NCBI RefSeq assembly: GCF_004123195.1
Contig: NZ_SDLI01000003.1
Coordinates: 62,001 to 126,000, forward strand
Length of the DNA: 64,000 nucleotides
Direction: 5' to 3'
Source of the DNA: Ammoniphilus sp. CFH 90114
GTDB taxonomy: Bacteria; Bacillota; Bacilli; Aneurinibacillales; RAOX-1
Shown here: positions 52,798 to 61,504 of the stretch, one piece after another
How positions within the stretch are numbered: position 1 is the first letter of the stretch
How the letters are laid out: every line of letters starts with the position of its first letter
Translations under genes and position numbers: made by a program
The notes under the pieces: generated by a model
Databases searched by the model: none
What the model was told of the DNA's origin: nothing
What the model saw: the letters and a program-made list of their open reading frames with translations, nothing else

Positions 52798-54567
52798 TTA
52801 TTTAAGACTAATAAACTTCTCAATATCTTTTTCAATTAGTTTCAAGGATCCTCTCCAGAAATCCACAGAAGTCACATTCACATTCATGATTGCTGCAACA
52901 CTCTTAATGTCCATCTTTCCGGTTACGGAGAGCAAATGATCGTACTCTACAATAAAGCTATCTCCACGCTTTAAATATTCTGCATAAAGCCCCTTAGCGA
53001 ATAACAATCCAAACGCATAGGGATAGTTGTAATAATTATATTCAGCATAATAATAGTGAGGCTTGCATGCCCACATATAAGGATGAAGATACTCAGAATC
53101 GAGTCCATCACCATAAGCCTGTTTTTGGCTATCGAGCATAATTTGCTTGAGCTCCTTAACGGACAAAGAGCTGTTTTCGCGACGCTTGAATACTTCACTT
53201 TCAAACAAGAAGCGGCTATAGATATCTACGATAACCTGACCAGCGTCAGAAAGTTCATTTTCTAAAATAATAAAGGCCTCATCTTCACTAGCTTCTTTAA
53301 TCGCAGCATTCTTAATAATGGTTTCACAAAAGATGGATGCTGTTTCAGCAATAGGCATAGGATAATCACTGTTTAAAAAACTTTCTTCGTTCAAACAGGC
53401 TCCGTGATACCCATGACCCAGTTCATGCGCTAAGGTGGTGACATCTGAGAAGCTTCCTGTAAAGTTGGATAAGATCCGGCTTTCTTTTATCGTATGGAGA
53501 TTCGAACAGAAGGCTCCTCCTCGCTTCCCCTCTCGCGGTTCTGCATCAATCCATTTGGCCTCGAAAGCATGATCTGCATATTGAGCAAGCTTCTCACTAT
53601 AAGAACGGAAATGTTCCACAATAAACCTTCTAGCTTCTTCATAGGTAAAGGTCATATTCACTTCACCCATTGGGGCAAATAAATCATAAAAAGGTAAGCC
53701 TTGCTTATGTCCAAGCAACTCCGCCTTCTTCTGGAAAAATCGATGGAAGGCTGGCAGACTTTCTTTCATCGCCGTAAGCATAGCATCAAGAGTTTCCTGA
53801 TCCATTCGGGAATCTATCAGCGTCTTCTCTAAAGCAGAGGCATACCCTCGCATCTTCGAAGTGCTGATTACTTCTCCTTTAATCCCATTGAGAGCAGCAG
53901 CAGAGGAATCTTCAATTTTCTTATACGCTTTAAGCTCGGCTTCATATGCTGTTTTTCTTAATTTCGCATCGCTCTCGTAAGCCATATTTCTTACGACAGA
54001 CAAGGGAAGCTGTTTATCTTCTCCATCTATATGAATATCAACCAACAATGTGGAAGTAAGCAATTCTTGAAGCTTAGACCAAGCATTGGAGCCTGTATTT
54101 TTCATTTTTGCCATGAGCACTTCTTCCTTCTCACTAAGAAGGTATCGATTTTGCTTGGCTGCCTCTGTTAGGTAGTAGCGATGTTCTTTAAGCAGCTCAC
54201 TTTCGGCTATAATGGCTTCTAGATTTTCAAAGACACCAAGCCACTTCTGAAACATCACGGTCGGTTCCACCAGATCCGTCCCTTTTTCTTCAAGGCGCTC
54301 CGACATCTGCATCGCTGTCTCGTTTTTCGCATCTACGCTTAAATTTAATTCCGCAAAACTATGTAATCGGGTATAAAGATGATAAAAGGCATTCAACTGA
54401 GAGATATATTCCTCCATAGTCTTCACGGGGGAATCGTGATCTTTCAAATTTTTCATTGCCCATTCTTTTATATTATCGATTTCTGTAAGACACTTCTCAA
54501 AATCACGTTGGAATGAGTCAGATTCAAAGGAAGGATATAAGGCATCAAGACTCCAATGCATGTCCAT
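52798..54567 (-). CDS. pepF: oligoendopeptidase F (M3 family zinc peptidase)
   Basis: 589 residues, near the usual ~600. The M3 active-site motif LAHELGHGYHG (HExxH) lies near residue 380 with the third ligand glutamate in PIAETASIFCET about 25 residues later; the N-terminal helical lobe begins WSLDALYPSFESDSF. It degrades short peptides in the cytoplasm. Monocistronic, divergent from fabF with 160 nt between starts. Confidence 0.95.
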   Translation of the reverse strand: MDMHWSLDALYPSFESDSFQRDFEKCLTEIDNIKEWAMKNLKDHDSPVKTMEEYISQLNAFYHLYTRLHSFAELNLSVDAKNETAMQMSERLEEKGTDLVEPTVMFQKWLGVFENLEAIIAESELLKEHRYYLTEAAKQNRYLLSEKEEVLMAKMKNTGSNAWSKLQELLTSTLLVDIHIDGEDKQLPLSVVRNMAYESDAKLRKTAYEAELKAYKKIEDSSAAALNGIKGEVISTSKMRGYASALEKTLIDSRMDQETLDAMLTAMKESLPAFHRFFQKKAELLGHKQGLPFYDLFAPMGEVNMTFTYEEARRFIVEHFRSYSEKLAQYADHAFEAKWIDAEPREGKRGGAFCSNLHTIKESRILSNFTGSFSDVTTLAHELGHGYHGACLNEESFLNSDYPMPIAETASIFCETIIKNAAIKEASEDEAFIILENELSDAGQVIVDIYSRFLFESEVFKRRENSSLSVKELKQIMLDSQKQAYGDGLDSEYLHPYMWACKPHYYYAEYNYYNYPYAFGLLFAKGLYAEYLKRGDSFIVEYDHLLSVTGKMDIKSVAAIMNVNVTSVDFWRGSLKLIEKDIEKFISLK

Positions 54568-54727
54568 AGGTTCCCCTTCTTTCTGTTTAAAATTGGATAA
54601 TTCTTAAACCTATTGTAACACAAGGAACCCTGTGTAGAAAAAGAACAGTTATAGCCCCTAAACGCTAAGGATGTTATGATAACAAATAGGGATATTTCGA
54701 AAAACAACCTCTTGAGGAGTGTAAAAA

Positions 54728-55960
54728 ATGAAAAAACGTGTTGTCGTAACAGGTGTTGGCTGTGTTACTCCATTAGGTTTAGATGTGGAGACGACCTGGA
54801 ATAACCTCTTAGCAGGGAAAAGCGGAATTGGTCCTTTAACCAGGAGAGACGCATCTAAATTTCCAGTTAAAGTCGCTGCTGAAGTAAAGGATTTTGAAAT
54901 TGGCAACTATATTGATTTCAAAGAAGGAAGAAGAATGGACCGCTTTACCCAGTTTGCCGTAGCCTCCTCCATGATGGCTATGAAAGATGCCAACTTTGAA
55001 ATTAATGAAGACAACGCTGCCCGTGTTGGGGTATGGATTGGATCAGGGAATGGTGGGATGGAAAGCTATGAAGAGCAATTCCGCAACTTTGAGGCTAAGG
55101 GTTATAAGCGAGTCAGTCCTTTCTTTGTCCCGATGCTGATACCAGATATGGCCTCTGGACAAGTCTCCATCTTCCTTGGAGCAAAAGGGATTAATTCCTG
55201 TACGGTTACGGCCTGCGCCTCTGGCGCCAATTCCATTGGAGATGCCTTTAAAGTAATAGAACGTGGGGATGCAGATATCATGATCACAGGGGGAAGTGAA
55301 GCACCTATTACGGACATGGCTTTGGCTGGCTTCAGCTCCATGAAGGCGCTCTCTTTTAACGAAGATCCAACGACAGCAAGTCGCCCATTCGATAAGAATC
55401 GGGACGGCTTTGTTATGGGAGAAGGCTGTGGGATTCTGATCCTAGAAGAATTAGAGCATGCTATGACACGTGGCGCAAGGATATACGCCGAAATCATAGG
55501 CTACGGGGCTACAGGCGATGCACACCATATGACGACTCCTGCTCCTGATGGCGAAGGCGGTGCTCGAGCGATGCAGCTAGCTTTAGAAGATGGTGAGTTG
55601 CATCCAGAAGAAGTTGATTATATTAATGCCCATGGGACAAGCACACCGTACAACGATAAGTATGAGACCGCTGCGATCAAAACCGTATTTGGAGCGCACG
55701 CCCACAAGCTAGCCGTTAGCTCTACGAAGTCTATGACAGGTCACTTATTAGGAGCTGCTGGAGCCATTGAGGCGATCTTTTCCGTGAAGGCTATCATGGA
55801 TGGCATCATGCCTCCAACCATGAACTACCAAACAGCTGATGAAGATTGTGATTTAGACTATGTTGCAAATAAAGCTAGAAAAGCGGATATTCGAGTCGTG
55901 TTAAGCAATTCTCTAGGGTTTGGTGGTCATAATGTTACGTTAGCGTTTAGGAAGTTATAA
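54728..55960 (+). CDS. fabF: beta-ketoacyl-ACP synthase II
   Basis: 410 residues, the FabF length. Catalytic Cys163 in [15 protein letters not shown], His in [11 protein letters not shown] (about 303) and His in [17 protein letters not shown] (about 340). It elongates acyl-ACP with malonyl-ACP in type II fatty-acid synthesis. It stands alone, without fabH or acpP, so a second elongating synthase may lie elsewhere. The site GAGGAG precedes the ATG. No FapR operator was seen. Confidence 0.95.
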   Translation: MKKRVVVTGVGCVTPLGLDVETTWNNLLAGKSGIGPLTRRDASKFPVKVAAEVKDFEIGNYIDFKEGRRMDRFTQFAVASSMMAMKDANFEINEDNAARVGVWIGSGNGGMESYEEQFRNFEAKGYKRVSPFFVPMLIPDMASGQVSIFLGAKGINSCTVTACASGANSIGDAFKVIERGDADIMITGGSEAPITDMALAGFSSMKALSFNEDPTTASRPFDKNRDGFVMGEGCGILILEELEHAMTRGARIYAEIIGYGATGDAHHMTTPAPDGEGGARAMQLALEDGELHPEEVDYINAHGTSTPYNDKYETAAIKTVFGAHAHKLAVSSTKSMTGHLLGAAGAIEAIFSVKAIMDGIMPPTMNYQTADEDCDLDYVANKARKADIRVVLSNSLGFGGHNVTLAFRKL

Positions 55961-56013
55961 GAGGTGAGCCATATCCAGATACCTCTTATTGGTATTCTGG
56001 TGGGCATCAAAAA

Positions 56014-56202
56014 TAATAACGGTAAGAATTTCCCCTATTTTGCAGAAATCACAGTTTTACAGCAGAATAAGAGGAATTTTTTCCGTTATTTCCTTTTGTG
56101 GAGGGATGTAATCGCTTCCATATATGAATAAAGGAACTTTTTCCCCCTATTAAGGCCATCTTAGCCCCTAAACATGAAATAAGGGAAAAACGTTCCGCTA
56201 AT
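56014..56202. repeat. cluster C of the four-unit palindromic intergenic repeat
   Basis: Units at 56014-56039, 56066-56091, 56127-56152 and 56177-56202, start spacing 52, 61 and 50 nt. Unit 2 (AATAAGAGGAATTTTTTCCG) is nearly the same as unit 2 of cluster A. The spacer motif TTAGCCCCTAAA (56161-56172) also appears near 54648 upstream of fabF and in cluster B. No gene is seen in 55961-56223. Confidence 0.75.
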
Positions 56203-56223
56203 CCTTGGTCAGACCACGATCAC

Positions 56224-56940
56224 TTAAACAAAGCTCTTCATGCGATCCATAAGCCCCTGATAGAAGCGAGCTTCGGAACGAGTGATATAGGCTCCTGCAC
56301 GGTAGATGGTTTGTAAATCCTCTTGGCTGGTAAAGCGTACAAGAACATCCTTACAAAGCTGATAATGACGAGGCTCATGATGATCAGCATGAACCTTCCA
56401 GAAGGTTAAATTTAATTTCCGGTCTTGGTTATAACGATCATGGCTCAACCCTTCACCAATCAATCCCATCACTTTTCCCGCAAACAACTCCGACCCTAAT
56501 CCGATGGATGCCATAGCTTCTAACGGAGTGGCTGAACGAAGGAAGGAAATAAACGTATCCACCGCACCCACCGTTGCCGGTGAAACAGGATAATCCGGTA
56601 CATATTTCTCATTTGTTGAGACATGCGGTGCAGCTGTAATCAGAAAAGAATGATAAAGCTTGGAATGATAAGCCTTAGGGTTCCCTCTTCCTCCTTCATC
56701 CCATAGATTATCGACTAGCGGTACCCACCAATCATCCTCAGGCATTACAGCAGCAACGGCTGCCCCTAAGACACGAGGGAAATTTCGGCTGTAATAGCTA
56801 TATTGTAAAGCAAACTCACTGACTTGTTCTGGTGTCCACTCTCCAGCTAGCAGCGACTGCATGAATTCTCCTTGTATAATCTCTTTCTCGACGATCTCCC
56901 AGATCGCTTGTTCTACTTGTTGATAGTCTGTAAACAACAC
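56224..56940 (-). CDS. haem-oxygenase-fold iron-containing redox enzyme (TenA/PqqC/CADD-like)
   Basis: 238 residues, all-helical, GTG start behind GGGGAG. Motifs fitting the HDO/CADD-like diiron fold: FALQYSYYSRNFPRVLGAAV (about 43-62), LVDNLWDEGGRG with an acidic ligand, GSELFAGKVMGLIGEGLSHD, and FWKVHADHHEPRHYQL with His and acid ligands (about 185-200). Relatives include pABA synthase CADD and alkene-forming UndA; the reaction here is unknown. It is divergent from thiN by 120 nt, so a thiaminase-type (TenA) role was considered, but the metal ligands fit better. Confidence 0.75.
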   Translation of the reverse strand: MLFTDYQQVEQAIWEIVEKEIIQGEFMQSLLAGEWTPEQVSEFALQYSYYSRNFPRVLGAAVAAVMPEDDWWVPLVDNLWDEGGRGNPKAYHSKLYHSFLITAAPHVSTNEKYVPDYPVSPATVGAVDTFISFLRSATPLEAMASIGLGSELFAGKVMGLIGEGLSHDRYNQDRKLNLTFWKVHADHHEPRHYQLCKDVLVRFTSQEDLQTIYRAGAYITRSEARFYQGLMDRMKSFV

Positions 56941-57059
56941 CTTAGCTCCCCTTTTCTATACTTTTTCTCTACGTATCATATCATAACTTTTCCCTCGCCC
57001 CTACCCCGTTGTATAATTAATGAACGAATGCCAATTTCGACCTGGGGGACCTAAAAATC

Positions 57060-57704
57060 ATGAAAAAGAAAAATCGGATCTTACTCTTTACCGGCGGGAA
57101 TCTTGGTTCTTGGGCACTAGAAGAAATTCAACAAGGAGATAGGCTAATCGGTGTGGACCGCGGAGCGTTGTTTCTTATTCTAAATCACTTGCAACCAGAC
57201 TTGGCACTAGGAGACTTCGACTCTGTTACAGAAGAAGAACGAGAAATTATCCGCCGCCAATCTGTAAGCTACTCCGATTGCGATCCGATTATGAAGGACC
57301 AAACCGATACGGAAATGGCTTTTGAATGGGCTTTAAAGCAAAACACTGAAGAGATCTTGCTTCTTGGTGCTCTTGGTACGCGATTTGATCATTCTCTGGC
57401 CAATGTTCATTTATTACGAAGAGGGTTGGAAAAAAGAATTCCATGCCGCATCATCGATGAAAAAAATGAGCTTATGATTATGGATCGATACTTGGAAGTA
57501 GAAAAAAGCCATTATAACCACGTCTCCCTTCTTCCTCTCAGCCTGCAAGTTACAGGAATAACATTGACTGGTTTTCAATACCCTTTAAATAAAGCGACAC
57601 TGAACGTTGGAGACTCGCTTGGAATTAGTAATGTGCTGGTGAAGGAAGTGGGACAAATTGAAATCGACTCTGGCTTATTGCTGGTAATCAAAAGCAAGGA
57701 CTAA
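57060..57704 (+). CDS. thiN: thiamine pyrophosphokinase
   Basis: 214 residues, the ThiN size. Conserved GVDRGALFLI (about 30-40), PDLALGDFDSVTEEE (48-62), DQTDTEMAFEWAL (about 80-92) and LLGALGTRFDHSLANVHLL (102-120), which bind ATP-Mg2+ and thiamine. It makes thiamine diphosphate from thiamine and ATP in the cytoplasm. GGGGGA ribosome site. Monocistronic with a shared convergent terminator. Confidence 0.93.
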   Translation: MKKKNRILLFTGGNLGSWALEEIQQGDRLIGVDRGALFLILNHLQPDLALGDFDSVTEEEREIIRRQSVSYSDCDPIMKDQTDTEMAFEWALKQNTEEILLLGALGTRFDHSLANVHLLRRGLEKRIPCRIIDEKNELMIMDRYLEVEKSHYNHVSLLPLSLQVTGITLTGFQYPLNKATLNVGDSLGISNVLVKEVGQIEIDSGLLLVIKSKD

Positions 57705-57712
57705 CCAACACA

Positions 57713-57750
57713 CAAAAAAACGAGCCTTTAGAATAACATTCTAAGGCTCG
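57713..57750. terminator. terminator between convergent thiN and glgP
   Basis: CGAGCCTTTAGAAT (57721-57734) pairs with ATTCTAAGGCTCG (57738-57750), one bulge; A7 upstream gives a minus-strand U tract for glgP. Confidence 0.8.
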
Positions 57751-57759
57751 CTTCATGTC

Positions 57760-59886
57760 TTACCCCCATCTGACCAATTCCAACTCAAAATCGTGAGAAA
57801 AATCTGGACTGATTGGCAAGACACGTACATTTGCCATCGCCTTATTCCAATCCTCCAATGTACCAGGAAAACTTCCTGCATAGAGGTAATACCCCTGATC
57901 AAGTTCCTTTACTAACTGCAGTTCTTTGCGCCATAGTCCCTCCTGTTCATGATGTCCAACAGCTTCAATGCGTACATCCTTATGCCAGATTGGACCTAGC
58001 CTTACCTTACAATGAGCTGTAAATACTTTGGGATAGGTAGCAACTAATTCTGCCTTCTGTATATGCACTTGGTGCCAGTTTTCTCGAATAAACTTCTTGT
58101 AGGAAGACACACGTTTCGCAACTTCTAACCCATTTTCCGCAAATCTCCGCCCCCTAATGGCTGTGGGAATATACAGCTTACCCCAATATTCAGCTAACAT
58201 ACAACTAGTACTGAAAACAGGGGTAAGGGTTTGAATGGATTCCTTCATCCTATCTACCCAGGTTGTATGCTCTTGATAATACATAGGTACAATCTCTTCT
58301 TCTAACAAACGATAAAGCTCTTCACTATCTGCCTGATCTTGCTCTTCAGGAGAATGGTGTGTTCCACTTTCAATGGCCCACCCGTTCTTCCCGTTATATC
58401 CCTCTGCCCACCAACCATCCAAGATACTGCAATTTAGGACTCCATTTACTGCTGCTTTTTGCCCGGAGGTTCCACTTGCCTCCATGGGTTTGATAGGCGT
58501 ATTCAACCAAACATCTACACCAGATATTAAATATTTTGCTTTTGTCATATCATAGTTTTCGAGAAGGAATATCTTATCTTTAAAACGATCCTCTTGCGAT
58601 AACTGCCATATCTGACGAATGAGCTTCTGTCCAGGAAGATCCGCAGGATGAGCTTTACCAGCAAAAAGAAAGGCAATAGGACGCTCTAGCTGCCCCACTA
58701 GCTGCTCTAACCGCTCTAAATCCCTAAACAAAAGCAATGCTCTCTTATAGGTTGCAAATCGCCTTGCAAACCCAACCGTTAAAGTAGATGCAAGATCAGG
58801 TAGCCTTAATGCTTGGATCATCTCTTGCTTGGCTTGCTGATGAGCTGACCAAAGTTCCTCGTTTGAAACCATTTTTACTTTTTCCCAAATCTTTCGCTCG
58901 GCAATTCTTGTCTTCCACTCCGGTTGAAGATATCGGTTATAAAGCTTCTCCATCTCCTTTGAAACCCACGTTTTGGTATGAATTCCGTTGGTTATGGAAG
59001 TAACTTGAATATGCTCCTTTGGGATATCTGGCGTCCACTGATGGAACAGCTCCTTGGTGACTTCTGCATGAAGTTTGCTTACTCCATTGACCTTGCATGC
59101 CGTACTTACTGCTAATCGAGTCATATTAAACCGATCTTCAATCCGGCCAAGTTCTAATACCGTTTCCCTTGACGCACCTAGTTGCCAATAATACTGACCT
59201 AAGTAACGATCCATCTGTTCAAAGGAAAAATGATCATGTCCTGCGGGCACGGGAGTATGAGTAGTAAAAACCGTTGAGGCTCTAACTGCCTCAAGCGCTG
59301 TTTCAAAAGAAATGCCTTGAGCTGAATATTCTCGAATTCTTTCCAGAGACATAAACGCGGAATGCCCTTCATTCATATGCCAAACCTCAGGCTCTTCCCC
59401 AACCGCACGAAGACATCGCACACCGCCAATTCCAAGAATGATTTCTTGTGCTATCCTTGTATCTGTGTTTCCTCCATACAGATGATTCGTTAAGCTTTGG
59501 TCTTCTTTAGTATTTTTTTCATGATGAGCGTCCAATAAATACACCGGAACATCTCCAACCTCAGCCCTCCAAATCCTTAAGTAAACGGTACGGCCCTCAA
59601 TGGGAACAGTAATCCATTTAGGCTGACCATTGTCATCTAGAATCGGAAGAATAGGTAGATCTTCCGGTTGATGCTCGGGATAATACACCTGCTGATTCCC
59701 TGCCTCATCTAAACTTTGTTGGAAGTATCCCCTTCGATATAATATTCCTACGGCTATTAGCGGAACACCTAGATCGTTCGCGGCCTTCACGTGATCTCCT
59801 GCCAATACCCCTAAACCTCCAGAATAGATGGGTAAAGACGCGTCTATCCCAAACTCCGCAGAAAAATAGGCGATCTTCGCTTCCAT
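57760..59886 (-). CDS. glgP: alpha-glucan (glycogen) phosphorylase
   Basis: 708 residues, the short alpha-glucan phosphorylase class. Begins MEAKIAYFSAEFGIDASLPIYSGGLGVLAGDH; substrate region WHMNEGHSAFMSLERI and FTTHTPVPAGHD; ITNGIHTKTWVS; and the PLP site in IKPMEASGTSGQKAAVNG towards residue 500. It phosphorolyses alpha-1,4-glucan to glucose-1-phosphate in the cytoplasm. No other glycogen genes adjoin it. Confidence 0.94.
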   Translation of the reverse strand: MEAKIAYFSAEFGIDASLPIYSGGLGVLAGDHVKAANDLGVPLIAVGILYRRGYFQQSLDEAGNQQVYYPEHQPEDLPILPILDDNGQPKWITVPIEGRTVYLRIWRAEVGDVPVYLLDAHHEKNTKEDQSLTNHLYGGNTDTRIAQEIILGIGGVRCLRAVGEEPEVWHMNEGHSAFMSLERIREYSAQGISFETALEAVRASTVFTTHTPVPAGHDHFSFEQMDRYLGQYYWQLGASRETVLELGRIEDRFNMTRLAVSTACKVNGVSKLHAEVTKELFHQWTPDIPKEHIQVTSITNGIHTKTWVSKEMEKLYNRYLQPEWKTRIAERKIWEKVKMVSNEELWSAHQQAKQEMIQALRLPDLASTLTVGFARRFATYKRALLLFRDLERLEQLVGQLERPIAFLFAGKAHPADLPGQKLIRQIWQLSQEDRFKDKIFLLENYDMTKAKYLISGVDVWLNTPIKPMEASGTSGQKAAVNGVLNCSILDGWWAEGYNGKNGWAIESGTHHSPEEQDQADSEELYRLLEEEIVPMYYQEHTTWVDRMKESIQTLTPVFSTSCMLAEYWGKLYIPTAIRGRRFAENGLEVAKRVSSYKKFIRENWHQVHIQKAELVATYPKVFTAHCKVRLGPIWHKDVRIEAVGHHEQEGLWRKELQLVKELDQGYYLYAGSFPGTLEDWNKAMANVRVLPISPDFSHDFELELVRWG

Positions 59887-60002
59887 ATTTTCACCTCATC
59901 GCAAACGTGATGTTTACCTATAGGATATGCGGACAGTGAAATGGGGTTCCTTTGCTCGAGAAATCCTTCTTCAAATATGATAGCATTCATAGATTAGGGC
60001 AC

Positions 60003-60031
60003 AAAAAAAGAAGGAACCATTGTGGCTCCTT
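60003..60031 (-). terminator. terminator after the zinc-ribbon gene
   Basis: AAGGAGCC / GGTTCCTT on the minus strand (60031-60024 with 60018-60011) with one G-U pair, then a U7 tract (60003-60009). Confidence 0.75.
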
Positions 60032-60171
60032 AATCAAAACTAGTGGGGGATACAACTATGATTACCCACAGACCGTATTCCTATTCTATTACGGCTGATC
60101 CTTTCGTGGAAAAGTTAAAAAGTGAGGGAAATGGGTGATGTAAGCCATAAGCCTAAATGAGCCCTACTAAA

Positions 60172-60297
60172 CTACTTTTTATCTGTATTTTTTTGGTTTA
60201 TAATAATAAGGGTTTTTACCTTGCCACTTCCACACGTAGGACATTTGGTTGGCATCTGAAAGATCTGGCAACAATACTCACAAGTATATTTCATCAT
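60172..60297 (-). CDS. 41-residue zinc-ribbon protein
   Basis: Starts with two ATG codons (60295-60297 and 60292-60294) after GGAGGT; the second is better spaced and gives 40 residues. The product has CEYC at residues 6-9 and CPTC at 19-22, two CxxC knuckles 9 residues apart, followed by GSGKVKTLIII, a rubredoxin-like or zinc-ribbon fold of the kind found in tiny Bacillales proteins. It ends at TAG 60172-60174, with a terminator 140 nt on. Function unknown. Confidence 0.7.
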   Translation of the reverse strand: MMKYTCEYCCQIFQMPTKCPTCGSGKVKTLIIINQKNTDKK

Positions 60298-60528
60298 ACT
60301 TACCTCCACAATTTGGTTAGGATATCTAGATTCAATCTTATCAGAAGTTCATCAGAAAGGTTCCTGAAATCCTTCAACAAACTCTGCATTCTATCGACAT
60401 CAACTGACAGAGAAGTAAAAATAAAAAAAAGACATAGTTAATCCTATGCCTTAAAAGGACGCCTTAACCCGCTTAAAACAATTTGGAGTTATTCCACCCC
60501 CTTCTTTCCAGATTATTTTAGATAATTC

Positions 60529-61203
60529 TTATCCGTCCCAGAGCTTTACAGCATTCTCTCCACTTCGCCTTTCAGCGACAAGACTTGTTTGCGGTGAGCC
60601 CCTGCGATGTTCTGTAGTATTCAGTTGTGAAATATAATGACCTCTCGTTCTCATTTCAGGTCTTACTTTTCTATCGGTATACACCATACTTGTGCGATTC
60701 ATCCATTTTTGCTCTACTGAATCATCAACTTGCATAATACCTGTCTCTTGACGGTATAAAGGGAATATTACACCTTCCATATAGAAGATCGAAGTAAGGT
60801 CTTGGTCAGACTTATGAATATAACTTAAATTCCCTAAACGTCTGCTTTGCACCAACTCGAATTCTTTCATTTCTACCGCCTCCTCATTTTCATTTACTGT
60901 TTGGATATTTACGAGACAACCTTCTGATAGATAGTGCCCTAGTTCCTCTCTTAAGGATTCAAGTATGCTTGTATAATTAATATTCTTGTACTTTAATTCG
61001 ATATGGATTAAATCAAAAGGGTTTCTCCCATCTTGCCAAGGACTTTCAAGAAGAGTCTTTTTCATCATAGAAAATACTTCTCGAATACTCTTTCTAGGGC
61101 TAGCCAGGTCAGTCATCACACGGTAGTAGTGGAGTTTTCCATTCCCATCGCAAAACATTACTTGAGTGAATATTAAACCTACTCTTACATTCAGCTTATC
61201 CAT
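60529..61203 (-). CDS. hypothetical protein, 224 residues
   Basis: Soluble, no signal peptide or membrane segment. The N-terminal half reads like an alpha/beta domain (RVGLIFTQVMFCDGNGKLHYYRVM and IHIELKYKNINYTSILESL), and the C-terminal 70 residues are basic, polar and probably disordered (RRGSPQTSLVAERRSGEN). I do not recognise a family. It is upstream of the phenylacetate operon end but separated by a terminator, so it is a unit of its own. The 61204-61404 gap contains the palindrome GGCCT..AGGCC (61248-61268) and no visible gene. Confidence 0.6.
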   Translation of the reverse strand: MDKLNVRVGLIFTQVMFCDGNGKLHYYRVMTDLASPRKSIREVFSMMKKTLLESPWQDGRNPFDLIHIELKYKNINYTSILESLREELGHYLSEGCLVNIQTVNENEEAVEMKEFELVQSRRLGNLSYIHKSDQDLTSIFYMEGVIFPLYRQETGIMQVDDSVEQKWMNRTSMVYTDRKVRPEMRTRGHYISQLNTTEHRRGSPQTSLVAERRSGENAVKLWDG

Positions 61204-61406
61204 TATTTACACTCTCCTTTAATGTTTTTCAGTTGACTGACTGTTGGCCTGATCCCGGGCTAGGCCACGCCGTCCGTTTCATTTGTTACCTTTATTTTAC
61301 ATGCATAGGACAAGCCTGGAAAGAGGTGTAAATTGTAAGAGATTGTCTACTCTCAGAGAAATGTTCGACAGGCTCCGAGGGGTATCACTCTCATTTTTAT
61401 AAAAAT

Positions 61407-61429
61407 AAAAAAAGCCGCTCATTGGCGGC
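61407..61429 (-). terminator. terminator of the paa-aldehyde dehydrogenase operon
   Basis: GCCGC (61414-61418) with GCGGC (61425-61429), preceded by A7 on the plus strand, so a U tract follows on the minus strand, 75 nt after the aldehyde dehydrogenase stop. Confidence 0.8.
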
Positions 61430-61504
61430 ATAGAATATATGGCATTATCGTCGATATTCCACATAATTTAATTAGTATATTCATAGATTCGACTAATTAT
61501 TCTA

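Noticed and set aside
60058-60138. 26-residue plus-strand ORF with GGGGGA site
   Set aside because: Very short, no recognisable motif, and opposite to the zinc-ribbon transcript; ribosome site alone is weak evidence.
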